From a bacterium (GTDB lineage: Bacteria > JAMCPX01): a stretch of DNA of 5,906 nucleotides. Every line of letters starts with the position of its first letter. Position 1 is the first letter of the stretch. The notes below the pieces were generated by a model. That model was not told the origin of the DNA, did no database searches, and saw only the letters and a program-made list of their open reading frames with translations. The stretch lies in contig DAHXOM010000368.1 in NCBI GenBank assembly GCA_027364825.1, positions 1-5,906 on the forward strand, written 5' to 3'. Of the stretch, positions 1 to 5,410 are shown in pieces. The position numbers were made by a program, and so were the translations under genes.

Positions 1-3
1 TCG

Positions 4-1941
4 TTATAGAGCCTGACCGATACTATCCAATGAGGAAAGGTTCTCAACAGAAGATGTATCCGTGATATCCTGACCAAGGTATTTCGCCTTTACAAACCGC
101 CTGAGGATCTTTGCATTTCTCGTTTTGGGAAGTTCGACGACAAATTTTATGGTTTTTGGTGTTGTTGATTTACCAAGAGCTGATGCTACACGCTGTATCA
201 GTTCACCCCGCAGTGTTTCCGAGGGTTCATAACCCGGTTTCAGTACAACAAAGCAGACAAGCACCTCTCCTTTTAATTCGTCCGGCACACCTATGGCTGC
301 AGATTCTGTTACCGCCCCGTGAGAGACGAGTACGGATTCGACTTCAGCAGGTCCGACACGCTTACCGGCAATCTTTATGGTATCATCCGATCTGCCGTGT
401 AAAAACCAATAGCCCTCTTTATCAACGGACGCCCAATCTCCATGCACCCATACATGCTGCCACCTGTTCCAGTATGTTTCCATATACCTTTCAGGGTCAT
501 GCCATATGCCCCTTGTCATACTGGGCCACGGCTTTTTGCAAACGAGCTCTCCCACGGTTTCCCTGATGGGTTTTGCATGGTCATCGAAAATATCCATTGC
601 CATACCCAGCGACGGTCCCCCGAGGGAGCACGGCTTCAATGGTTTCACCGGATGTACGGATAAAAAGCATGCACCGATTTCAGTACCGCCGGAGAGGTTG
701 ATGATGGGGCACCGCTCCTTCCCGACATTCTTGTATAACCACATCCACGGCACCGGGTTCCATGGTTCGCCTGTTGAACCGAACATGCGGAGGCTTGTAA
801 GATCGTGTGCATTGGGCCACTGGTCTCCACTGCGCATGAATGCCCGTACCGCGGTCGGGGAGATTCCGAGCGTCGTAATCCTGTGACGCTCTATCATGTC
901 CCATAGCCTGTCGGGCTTGGGCCAGTCAGGTGCGCCTTCGTAGAAAAACAGCGTGCCGCCCATTGCAAGACCGCCCACAACCTCCCATGGTCCCATAATC
1001 CAGCCCATATCCGTGAACCAGAACAATATGTCCTGATCCTTCATATCTACCTGGAAGGCAATTTCTTCGGCTTGTTTGACAAGGAATCCGGCGTGTACGT
1101 GTACCGCCCCCTTGGGCCTGCCGGTTGTACCTGAAGTATATATGATCATCCATGGTGTTTCTGAAGGAAGTTTTTCTGTCGGAGATATGGTCGGTTTGTC
1201 CTTTACAAAATTGTCCCACTCTATGTCCCTGCCCTGTGTCCATGGTATATCAATGCCGAGCCTTTTAAAGACAACGACCTGCTTTACGCTCGGACTCATA
1301 TTCACGGCGGCATCGGCCGTCTTTTTCATCCCGACGACACTGCCCTTCCTGTAAAAACCGTCCGTGGTAAACAGGAGTTTTGCAGATGCATCGTTCAGCC
1401 TTGATGCAATTGCCTCGGGCCCATAGCCGGAAAATACGGGAATGAAGATTGCTCCTATTTTTGCTATGGCAAGCAGTGCTATTGCTGTTTCAGGCACCAT
1501 GGGCATGAATACAGCGACAGCGTCGCCCCTTTTTATGCCGGAATCTCTCAGCGCCCCGGCAACCCGGTTAACTTCCTGATAAAGATCGAGGTACGTTAGT
1601 TTTCTTACCTCGTTGTTCTCGCCTTCCCACACCAAGGCTGTCTTATGTCTTCGGTAAGTGTTTATGTGTTTATCGACGCAGTTATGGGTAATATTGATTC
1701 TTCCACCGGTAAACCATTTGGTATGCTCTATGCCTTTTCTTGCATCAACGACACTTTTGTAGGGTGTGAACCATTCAATGCCGAGGAACTTGTTTGCAGC
1801 ATCCCAGAACCATTCTATGTCATCCTGTGAGCGCTTTACGAGACTGTCGAAATTCTTGATTTTATGTGCTCTCATGAACGCGAAAACATTACTGTTTTCT
1901 ACTGATGTGTCAAACCCCTTCCAGTAAAGCCTCTTTGCCAA
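4..1941 (-). CDS. Acetyl-CoA-synthetase-like AMP-forming acyl-CoA ligase
   Basis: 645 residues, close to the ~650 typical of acetyl-CoA synthetase. The family activates a carboxylic acid with ATP to an acyl-AMP, then transfers it to CoA in the cytoplasm. An ACAS_N-type region covers about residues 30-90. Visible core motifs are the P-loop YTSGTTGRPKG (268-278), the adenylate-binding GSTGEPWNP (389-397), SGGTEIG (417-423), D502 in HGDWA, R517 in GRSDD, hinge/C-domain K527 in IAGKR, and catalytic K611 in RNAKILRR. The usual acetate-pocket motif WWQTETGG is replaced by INLSGGTEIG, so acetate specificity is not assured; this form recalls plant AAE17/18-like or acetoacetyl-CoA-synthetase-like enzymes. 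The start is TTG, supported by AGGAG nine bases upstream. Family assignment is firm; the substrate is unknown, so no symbol is given. The stop is TAA at the left edge of the window. Confidence 0.95.
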   Translation of the reverse strand: MAKRLYWKGFDTSVENSNVFAFMRAHKIKNFDSLVKRSQDDIEWFWDAANKFLGIEWFTPYKSVVDARKGIEHTKWFTGGRINITHNCVDKHINTYRRHKTALVWEGENNEVRKLTYLDLYQEVNRVAGALRDSGIKRGDAVAVFMPMVPETAIALLAIAKIGAIFIPVFSGYGPEAIASRLNDASAKLLFTTDGFYRKGSVVGMKKTADAAVNMSPSVKQVVVFKRLGIDIPWTQGRDIEWDNFVKDKPTISPTEKLPSETPWMIIYTSGTTGRPKGAVHVHAGFLVKQAEEIAFQVDMKDQDILFWFTDMGWIMGPWEVVGGLAMGGTLFFYEGAPDWPKPDRLWDMIERHRITTLGISPTAVRAFMRSGDQWPNAHDLTSLRMFGSTGEPWNPVPWMWLYKNVGKERCPIINLSGGTEIGACFLSVHPVKPLKPCSLGGPSLGMAMDIFDDHAKPIRETVGELVCKKPWPSMTRGIWHDPERYMETYWNRWQHVWVHGDWASVDKEGYWFLHGRSDDTIKIAGKRVGPAEVESVLVSHGAVTESAAIGVPDELKGEVLVCFVVLKPGYEPSETLRGELIQRVASALGKSTTPKTIKFVVELPKTRNAKILRRFVKAKYLGQDITDTSSVENLSSLDSIGQAL

Positions 1942-1950
1942 TGCAATATT

Positions 1951-1955
1951 CTCCT
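1951..1955 (-). promoter_or_regulatory. Ribosome binding site deciding the TTG start of the acyl-CoA ligase
   Basis: The minus strand reads ACAGGAG, then nine bases, then TTG GCA AAG. No ATG or GTG lies in frame nearby at a better distance, so this Shine-Dalgarno fixes the TTG at 1939-1941 as the start. It is the clearest ribosome binding site in the window. Confidence 0.75.
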
Positions 1956-1972
1956 GTAAAAATCATACCCGA

Positions 1973-2001
1973 TCTATATTATCCTAAATAGTAAATGTCA
2001 A
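1973..2001 (-). promoter_or_regulatory. Sigma70-type promoter of the acyl-CoA ligase gene
   Basis: On the minus strand a perfect -35 TTGACA (1996-2001) is followed after 17 bases by TATAGA (1973-1978), which matches the -10 consensus at four of six positions. The predicted transcription start is near 1966, leaving a leader of about 25 bases that contains the AGGAG. The overlapping TAATAT is also -10-like but sits too close to the -35. Read from the sequence by eye; not tested. Confidence 0.6.
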
Positions 2002-2008
2002 TAAAGAA

Positions 2009-2071
2009 CTGTAGGGGTGTATAGCGGCTTAAACCGTTTGAACCGTTTAAGCTGTTTAAATCGTTGAGAAG
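2009..2071. repeat. Intergenic direct repeat, copy 1 (9-base tandem units, quasi-palindromic)
   Basis: This 63-base segment matches 3000-3062 without gaps at about 55 of 63 positions. The right-hand 49 bases (2023-2071) match at 46 of 49. Inside are four degenerate 9-base units: AACCGTTTG, AACCGTTTA, AGCTGTTTA, AATCGTTGA. Bases 2027-2052 form a 26-base quasi-palindrome with arms GCTTAAAC and GTTTAAGC, where 11 of 12 possible pairs form around a tiny loop. It lies between the hydrolase stop and the ligase promoter. No T-tract follows on either strand, so it does not look like an ordinary intrinsic terminator. Confidence 0.85.
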
Positions 2072-2122
2072 ATGGATCGCACGATTCCGCCTTTTGCCGA
2101 CTTCCACATTGCATTTTCAAGG

Positions 2123-2872
2123 TTAAACGTCTTGCAAGCTGAACGCCTCACCCGGTTCGAGAACAATGATGGATTCCGCTATCCCGGCATGGAGTGCCGA
2201 TTGTTTGAGCCGTTTTATAGGCTCATCGAGCGGTTCCAGAGACAGTCTGAATGCTCCCCAGTGTATGGGGATCATGAGTTTTGCCTTCAGGACCTGCATG
2301 GCCTTTATGCAGTTTTCCGGTGTCATGTGATGCCCAAACGCTGACCACGGCTTGTATGCGCCGATAGGCAGCATTGCTATGTCCAGTCTGAATATATCCC
2401 CGATCTCTTTGAACCCCTCAAACCATCCTGTATCACCGGCAAAATATATCTGGTACTCCCCGTCTATTACGTACCCCTGATACAGGCTGTTGACCATGGG
2501 ATTCCTTCCCTTGAAGTGGTTTGCAGGCACTGCGATGATCCTCTGCCCATGGACCGTGGTCTGCTCCCACCACGCAAGCGTCCTCACATCTTTGAAGCCG
2601 AAACGGGTGAAGTATTTGTCAAGCCCTTTGGGTACAATAACAACGGCGTTTCTATCGAGCCTTTTCACGGTTGGAAGATCCAGGTGATCGTAATGCCCAT
2701 GGGATACCAGTACGAGGTTAACGGCCTCTAATTGTTCCTGCGTAACCCCTGGTTTGCTTTTTCTGCGGATAGTCCATATCCGCTTGCTCAAATTAGGGTC
2801 TGTAAGAATAACCGCCTTGCCCGTCTGTATCAAAACGGTGGAATGTCCTCCATATATGATCTTTTTGTCCAT
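2123..2872 (-). CDS. MBL-fold metal-dependent hydrolase, NAPE-PLD-like
   Basis: 249 residues counted from the ATG at 2872. It is a metallo-beta-lactamase-fold hydrolase expected to bind two metal ions, probably zinc, in the cytoplasm. Metal ligands visible in order are H58-x-H60-x-D62-H63 (SHGHYDHLD), H119 (PANHF), D147 (FAGDTGW) and H204 (PIHWGAF); GGHST at 8-12 is the usual first-strand motif. The block from FAGDTG through LPIGAY to HMTPEN and IHWGAF closely parallels N-acyl-phosphatidylethanolamine phospholipase D, more than UlaG. The long N-terminal region of the animal enzyme is absent. True substrate unknown. The frame stays open to a TTG at 2959, but the extra 29 residues look unlike the family, which begins near KIIYGGHS. 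The chosen ATG lacks a near Shine-Dalgarno: AAAGG sits 16 bases away. The gene is flanked by the two copies of the 63-base repeat. Confidence 0.9.
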   Translation of the reverse strand: MDKKIIYGGHSTVLIQTGKAVILTDPNLSKRIWTIRRKSKPGVTQEQLEAVNLVLVSHGHYDHLDLPTVKRLDRNAVVIVPKGLDKYFTRFGFKDVRTLAWWEQTTVHGQRIIAVPANHFKGRNPMVNSLYQGYVIDGEYQIYFAGDTGWFEGFKEIGDIFRLDIAMLPIGAYKPWSAFGHHMTPENCIKAMQVLKAKLMIPIHWGAFRLSLEPLDEPIKRLKQSALHAGIAESIIVLEPGEAFSLQDV

Positions 2873-2881
2873 ATATTTAAA

Positions 2882-2893
2882 TATAATACCTTT
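2882..2893 (-). promoter_or_regulatory. Shared 12-base element, possible -10 box of the hydrolase gene
   Basis: The minus strand reads AAAGGTATTATA, nine bases before the hydrolase ATG. The same 12 bases occur at 3980-3991 on the plus strand, eight bases before the ATG of the C26 peptidase gene. TATTAT, or the overlapping TATATT, resembles a -10 box at a distance that would start the transcript at or very near the ATG. No good -35 is visible here. AAAGG could instead be a very distant Shine-Dalgarno. Confidence 0.35.
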
Positions 2894-2978
2894 TGTTCCG
2901 TTTAAAAAACCGCTCAAGCAAATCATACACTGTAACCGGAAAATGCATTGGGAAAACAATGATTGAAATTCCTGCGTC

Positions 2979-2993
2979 TCCGCCTAAAGCGGA
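2979..2993. repeat. Small perfect inverted repeat (5-bp stem, 5-base loop)
   Basis: TCCGC and GCGGA flank the loop CTAAA, seven bases left of repeat copy 2. It is short, G+C-rich and lacks a following T-run, so it is not called a terminator. It may be the outer part of the same intergenic repeat unit as 3000-3062, but copy 1 has no matching hairpin at the equivalent place. Confidence 0.35.
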
Positions 2994-2999
2994 TCCATC

Positions 3000-3062
3000 C
3001 TGTAGCGGAAAAGAGCGGCTTAAACCGTTTGAACTGTTTAAACTGTTTCAATCGTTGAGAAG
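3000..3062. repeat. Intergenic direct repeat, copy 2
   Basis: Same orientation as 2009-2071 and offset by exactly 991 bases. The core 3014-3062 differs from copy 1 at only three positions. Its quasi-palindrome (3018-3043) has one more mismatch than copy 1, because the right arm reads GTTTAAAC instead of GTTTAAGC. It lies 20 bases beyond the stop codon of the membrane-protein gene and upstream of the hydrolase gene. Confidence 0.85.
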
Positions 3063-3082
3063 GTAAACCGCAGCGAACAGCC

Positions 3083-3976
3083 TTACTGCTGTTTTTGCTT
3101 TTTTGCCCGGACAACCCGCCTGTAGGAAAATACAAATGCAGGTATTGCCACGCCGATCATAAAGAATGTTACCAGCGTATAGTCGGATACAAAGGGCAGT
3201 TTTATATCGATTCCCATAACAGTCAAAACACCCGCTATGATGAAAAGTATGCCCCCGAAGAACAATGTCCTGCCGCCTGTCTCTGCGCCGATCTTCTTGA
3301 TATCCGTCTCAGTAAGAGAGTGCACCCATTTCAGGGACATACCGAACAATGCGCCGACAATGATCAGCATCAGCATGGTCCCGAGACCAAAAACAAGACC
3401 CGGCAAAAAGCCAAACCAGGCACTCGGCATTGCAGGTGCTGCAACGGTATTGACAAACAATGCAAATCCTCCAAAGCCGAACCCTGCAACAAACCCGTGT
3501 ATCAGTGTCCACTTGACCGGTGGGGTTGATGGTTCGGGCTCGCAGTCTTCACAGTTTGTGCTCAGCAGCTTTAAGTTTTTTTCCATGTGTTTTGCGTCTT
3601 CGTGATGGTGACCGAGCAAATGCAGGTGCGGATATACATTCTTTTTCAGCACGACCACGCCCGCTGCAAACATCACAACACCGACAAGCAGGTAAATGTA
3701 CCGGTTTATACTGAACACAAAAGGTGCAAGCGCAAGATAAGCAAGCTCGGATATTATTGTCCGCTGGACAGTGAATGCAAGGGAAAAATACAGCCCTGCC
3801 TTCATACCCTCTTTTCCGCTCCCGCCGCCGATGGCATAGCTGAAGGTTATGGGCCAGGTATGCTCATCGGGCAGTATGCCGTGGAGCAGGCCGAACAGGA
3901 ATGAATAGGTAATTGCTATAATCGGGTTCATGAATAAAACAAGATAATACAGGACAATATAATTTGCAATAACCAT
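3083..3976 (-). CDS. Polytopic membrane protein with His-rich loop, putative metal transporter (NicO/RcnA-like)
   Basis: 297 residues with about seven hydrophobic segments, near residues 4-35, 59-88, 92-110, 156-180, 187-213, 238-256 and 265-285, so an inner-membrane protein. The first segment ends in HGILPDEH (H32, D37, E38, H39), resembling the His-x4-Asp-His type signature of nickel/cobalt transporters and RcnA-like proteins. A loop between segments 3 and 4 is rich in metal ligands: H117, H119, H123-H125, H130, and C142/C145 in NCEDCEPE. TLIHGFVAGFGFG (158-170) adds a second intramembrane His. The tail is basic (RRVVRAKKQKQQ). Transport of nickel, cobalt or another divalent metal is an inference. 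Neither the ATG at 3976 nor the alternative ATG at 3931 (MNPIIAITYSF) has a Shine-Dalgarno; the shorter form is a real alternative because the conserved-looking sequence begins there. Confidence 0.8.
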   Translation of the reverse strand: MVIANYIVLYYLVLFMNPIIAITYSFLFGLLHGILPDEHTWPITFSYAIGGGSGKEGMKAGLYFSLAFTVQRTIISELAYLALAPFVFSINRYIYLLVGVVMFAAGVVVLKKNVYPHLHLLGHHHEDAKHMEKNLKLLSTNCEDCEPEPSTPPVKWTLIHGFVAGFGFGGFALFVNTVAAPAMPSAWFGFLPGLVFGLGTMLMLIIVGALFGMSLKWVHSLTETDIKKIGAETGGRTLFFGGILFIIAGVLTVMGIDIKLPFVSDYTLVTFFMIGVAIPAFVFSYRRVVRAKKQKQQ

Positions 3977-3993
3977 ACGAAAGGTATTATAAA
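3964..3993 (+). promoter_or_regulatory. Candidate promoter of the C26 peptidase gene, also overlapping a -10 for the divergent gene
   Basis: On the plus strand TTGCAA (3964-3969) is followed after 18 bases by TATAAA (3988-3993), six bases before the ATG at 4000. On the minus strand the same bases read TATAAT (3986-3991), nine bases before the ATG at 3976 of the membrane-protein gene, though its -35 is poor. The element AAAGGTATTATA (3980-3991) is shared with the region before the hydrolase gene. Both divergent genes therefore seem to use one small core with almost no leader. Prediction by eye. Confidence 0.4.
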
Positions 3994-3999
3994 CACGGC

Positions 4000-4695
4000 A
4001 TGGGACACGAGAAGAAATCCCCTTTCATAGGCATTACCGCGGATGCGGGTGAAATAAACAACCGCCCGTCATTTTTTATCTATAAAGCGTACACGCAGGC
4101 TGTTGAGAACGCCGGCGGTATACCCGTACTGCTTACGGACACAGTAAAAGTACAGGGCCTTGTTGAACGGATAGACGGACTCGTTATCACCGGCGGGAAC
4201 TTCGACATATCCCCTGCCCTGTACGGTGAACAGCCGATTATGGACCTTCAGACAGTACCTGAGAGGACCGCCTTTGAGGCAGCGGTTTACATGGAATCCT
4301 TAAAAAGGGGCATACCAGTGCTTGGTGTATGCGGAGGCTGTCAATTGATAAATGTGATAGCGGGAGGCACCCTGTATCAGGATATAAAGGCACAGATGCA
4401 GACAAATCTTGATCATACAAAGGGCAGCCATGGTGTTACCGTGGAATCGAACACAATACTGCGCAGTATTATCGGGCAAGACAGAACAACCGTAAACACG
4501 AGCCACCATCAAGCGGTAAAGGCGCCGGGCAAAGACATTATCGTTTCCGCAAAAGCGGACGATGGGATTATTGAGGCAGTAGAACACAGGGATTTCCCGC
4601 ACATACTCGGTGTCCAGTGGCACCCGGAAAGAATGGGTGAAGACATGCGGCAGATCTACACCTGGCTTGTGGCAGCGGCACAGAAGCGGATTTAG
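4000..4695 (+). CDS. Peptidase C26 / gamma-glutamyl-GABA hydrolase-like class I amidotransferase domain protein
   Basis: 231 residues, a single class I glutamine-amidotransferase domain close to the ~250 of PuuD. Family members hydrolyse gamma-glutamyl bonds in the cytoplasm, for example gamma-glutamyl-GABA in putrescine breakdown. Visible features: GITADAG near the N-terminus, TGGNFDISPALYGE (64-77) with the oxyanion-loop glycines, nucleophile C111 in LGVCGGCQLINV, SHHQAV (168-173), and H208 and E210 in GVQWHPE completing the triad. The elbow reads VCGGCQ where PuuD has CRGxQ, so substrate choice may differ; no putrescine-pathway gene is nearby to support PuuD. The ATG at 4000 has no close Shine-Dalgarno (AAAGG is 15 bases away) and a -10-like box lies just upstream. 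The gene converges on the toxin gene, leaving only 6 bases between stops. Confidence 0.9.
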   Translation: MGHEKKSPFIGITADAGEINNRPSFFIYKAYTQAVENAGGIPVLLTDTVKVQGLVERIDGLVITGGNFDISPALYGEQPIMDLQTVPERTAFEAAVYMESLKRGIPVLGVCGGCQLINVIAGGTLYQDIKAQMQTNLDHTKGSHGVTVESNTILRSIIGQDRTTVNTSHHQAVKAPGKDIIVSAKADDGIIEAVEHRDFPHILGVQWHPERMGEDMRQIYTWLVAAAQKRI

Positions 4696-4701
4696 ACGCC
4701 A

Positions 4702-5028
4702 TTATGAAAGTTCTAATGCGACTTTGAGAGCCTCATTCAATTCCTCAATCTTTTGAAAAGGCAGCGATCCGATAAAATGACTCAATGCCGATTTTGGAAT
4801 ACTTATGAGTTCGTCACAGTGAATACTGCTTTCGTGTTTTATACCTTCTTCAACGCCTACACTTACCTGGGTGGATAATCCATCATAGCTCGAGTAAATC
4901 GGCGCACAAATTACCGTGGAAAACTTTGAATCAATGAGCACCTGACGGCTTACTATAACGAAAACACGATAGTTTTTCGGATCATGCGAAGTGGCTTTAT
5001 ATACCCTGTAAAGCTCTCCTCGTTTCAC
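4702..5028 (-). CDS. MazF/PemK-family type II toxin
   Basis: 108 residues, the usual size of a MazF-fold endoribonuclease, which cleaves mRNA and is inhibited by its partner antitoxin. Family marks are KRGELYRV at the N-terminus, R21 in YRVFVIVSRQVL (the catalytic-Arg position), STVICAPIYSS (37-47), and SSIHCDELISIPKSALSHFIG (67-87). In classical MazF the strand after the core ends in a conserved Thr; here Y45 occupies that place. As I recall, the subfamily with YRVFVxVSRQVLIDS commonly has this, so it is not evidence of inactivation. The start is GTG, overlapping the antitoxin stop as GTGA, with AGGCGG four bases upstream at the end of the antitoxin gene, which indicates translational coupling. 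The TAA stop is 6 bases from the stop of the convergent C26 gene. Confidence 0.9.
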   Translation of the reverse strand: MKRGELYRVYKATSHDPKNYRVFVIVSRQVLIDSKFSTVICAPIYSSYDGLSTQVSVGVEEGIKHESSIHCDELISIPKSALSHFIGSLPFQKIEELNEALKVALELS

Positions 5029-5255
5029 ATATCCGCCTGATAGGACAGGACATCGGCAGCCTCTTTATTCAGCTTTTCTGCTTGTTTGTTCAGGATACGT
5101 GCGTCCGCCAGATCCCGTTTCTGGCGTAGTCCTTTCGCAAGATAATCCCTGACCGCCTCCTCAATGAACTGGGATCTGCTTTTCCTGCCACCATATTCTT
5201 CGTCGATAGACCTTATCAATTCTTTTGTGAGTGTTATAGATGTCTTGCTTTTCAT
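5025..5255 (-). CDS. Ribbon-helix-helix (CopG/MazE-like) antitoxin
   Basis: 76 residues. The N-terminal half is a ribbon-helix-helix DNA-binding fold: beta strand KTSITLT (4-10), helix KELIRSIDEEYG, turn RKSRSQF, and helix IEEAVRDYLAKGL. The C-terminal half, from KRDLADARILNKQ to EKLNKEAADVLSYQ, is a charged helix of the kind that binds and blocks MazF. It precedes the toxin and overlaps it by 4 bases, the normal order for such pairs. The pair should repress its own promoter, and three phased GTAG sites sit across that promoter. No Shine-Dalgarno precedes the ATG; the predicted transcript starts about at the ATG. Antitoxin identity is firm from fold plus neighbour. Confidence 0.9.
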   Translation of the reverse strand: MKSKTSITLTKELIRSIDEEYGGRKSRSQFIEEAVRDYLAKGLRQKRDLADARILNKQAEKLNKEAADVLSYQADM

Positions 5256-5256
5256 A

Positions 5257-5282
5257 CTACAAAAATACTACCATTGTCCTAC
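5257..5282 (-). promoter_or_regulatory. Candidate operator: three GTAG sites at 11-base spacing
   Basis: The minus strand carries GTAG at 5279-5282, 5268-5271 and 5257-5260, each 11 bases apart, about one helical turn. Two lie in the promoter spacer and the third at the transcription start, so bound protein would block RNA polymerase. The first two are the longer GGTAG. Ribbon-helix-helix dimers typically bind short repeated sites side by side, so autoregulation by the antitoxin is the natural reading. Not tested. Confidence 0.55.
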
Positions 5283-5290
5283 CATGTCAA
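5262..5290 (-). promoter_or_regulatory. Sigma70-type promoter of the antitoxin-toxin operon
   Basis: On the minus strand a perfect TTGACA (5285-5290), a 17-base spacer, then TATTTT (5262-5267). Six bases remain between the -10 and the ATG (5256-5261), which puts the expected transcription start at or next to the start codon. An alternative -10, TAGTAT preceded by TGG, would need a 14-base spacer and is less likely. Confidence 0.65.
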
Positions 5291-5410
5291 GCATTCATAG
5301 ATATCCGAAGGCGTTTTACCGGTCTTTTTATATAATCCAGAAGTTTCGTTATAAGCTGAGGAATTAGACTATACTATATTATTGATGTGCAGCAAATGTG
5401 TGGTAAGAGC

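Noticed and set aside
111..566. Plus-strand 151-codon ORF inside the acyl-CoA ligase gene
   Set aside because: Antisense shadow of a clearly conserved enzyme; its composition is not protein-like and no ribosome site precedes it.
2873..2959. N-terminal extension of the hydrolase to a TTG at 2959
   Set aside because: The extra 29 residues include three Cys and no family similarity, and the family normally starts at the strand before GGHS. An AGGA lies about 11 bases upstream of that TTG, so it is not fully excluded.
2023..3062. CRISPR array
   Set aside because: Only two similar copies almost 1 kb apart, with a gene between them, and internal 9-base tandem units; this is not repeat-spacer architecture.
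2923..3135. Minus-strand ORF with repeated KQFKQFKRFK residues
   Set aside because: The repetitive peptide is just the 9-base intergenic repeat read in frame; the ORF overlaps the end of the membrane-protein gene and has no ribosome site.
3095..3605. Overlapping plus-strand ORFs opposite the membrane-protein gene
   Set aside because: Cys/His/Pro-rich shadow translations of hydrophobic codons on the other strand.
5164..5367. Plus-strand 67-codon ORF across the antitoxin promoter
   Set aside because: Lies opposite the antitoxin gene and its promoter, lacks a ribosome site, and has no recognisable features.
5291..5410. Possible small RNA, riboswitch or terminator in the spacer left of the partial gene
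   Set aside because: A+T-rich with no stable stem followed by a T-run on the minus strand; nothing supportable beyond the toxin-antitoxin promoter next to it.
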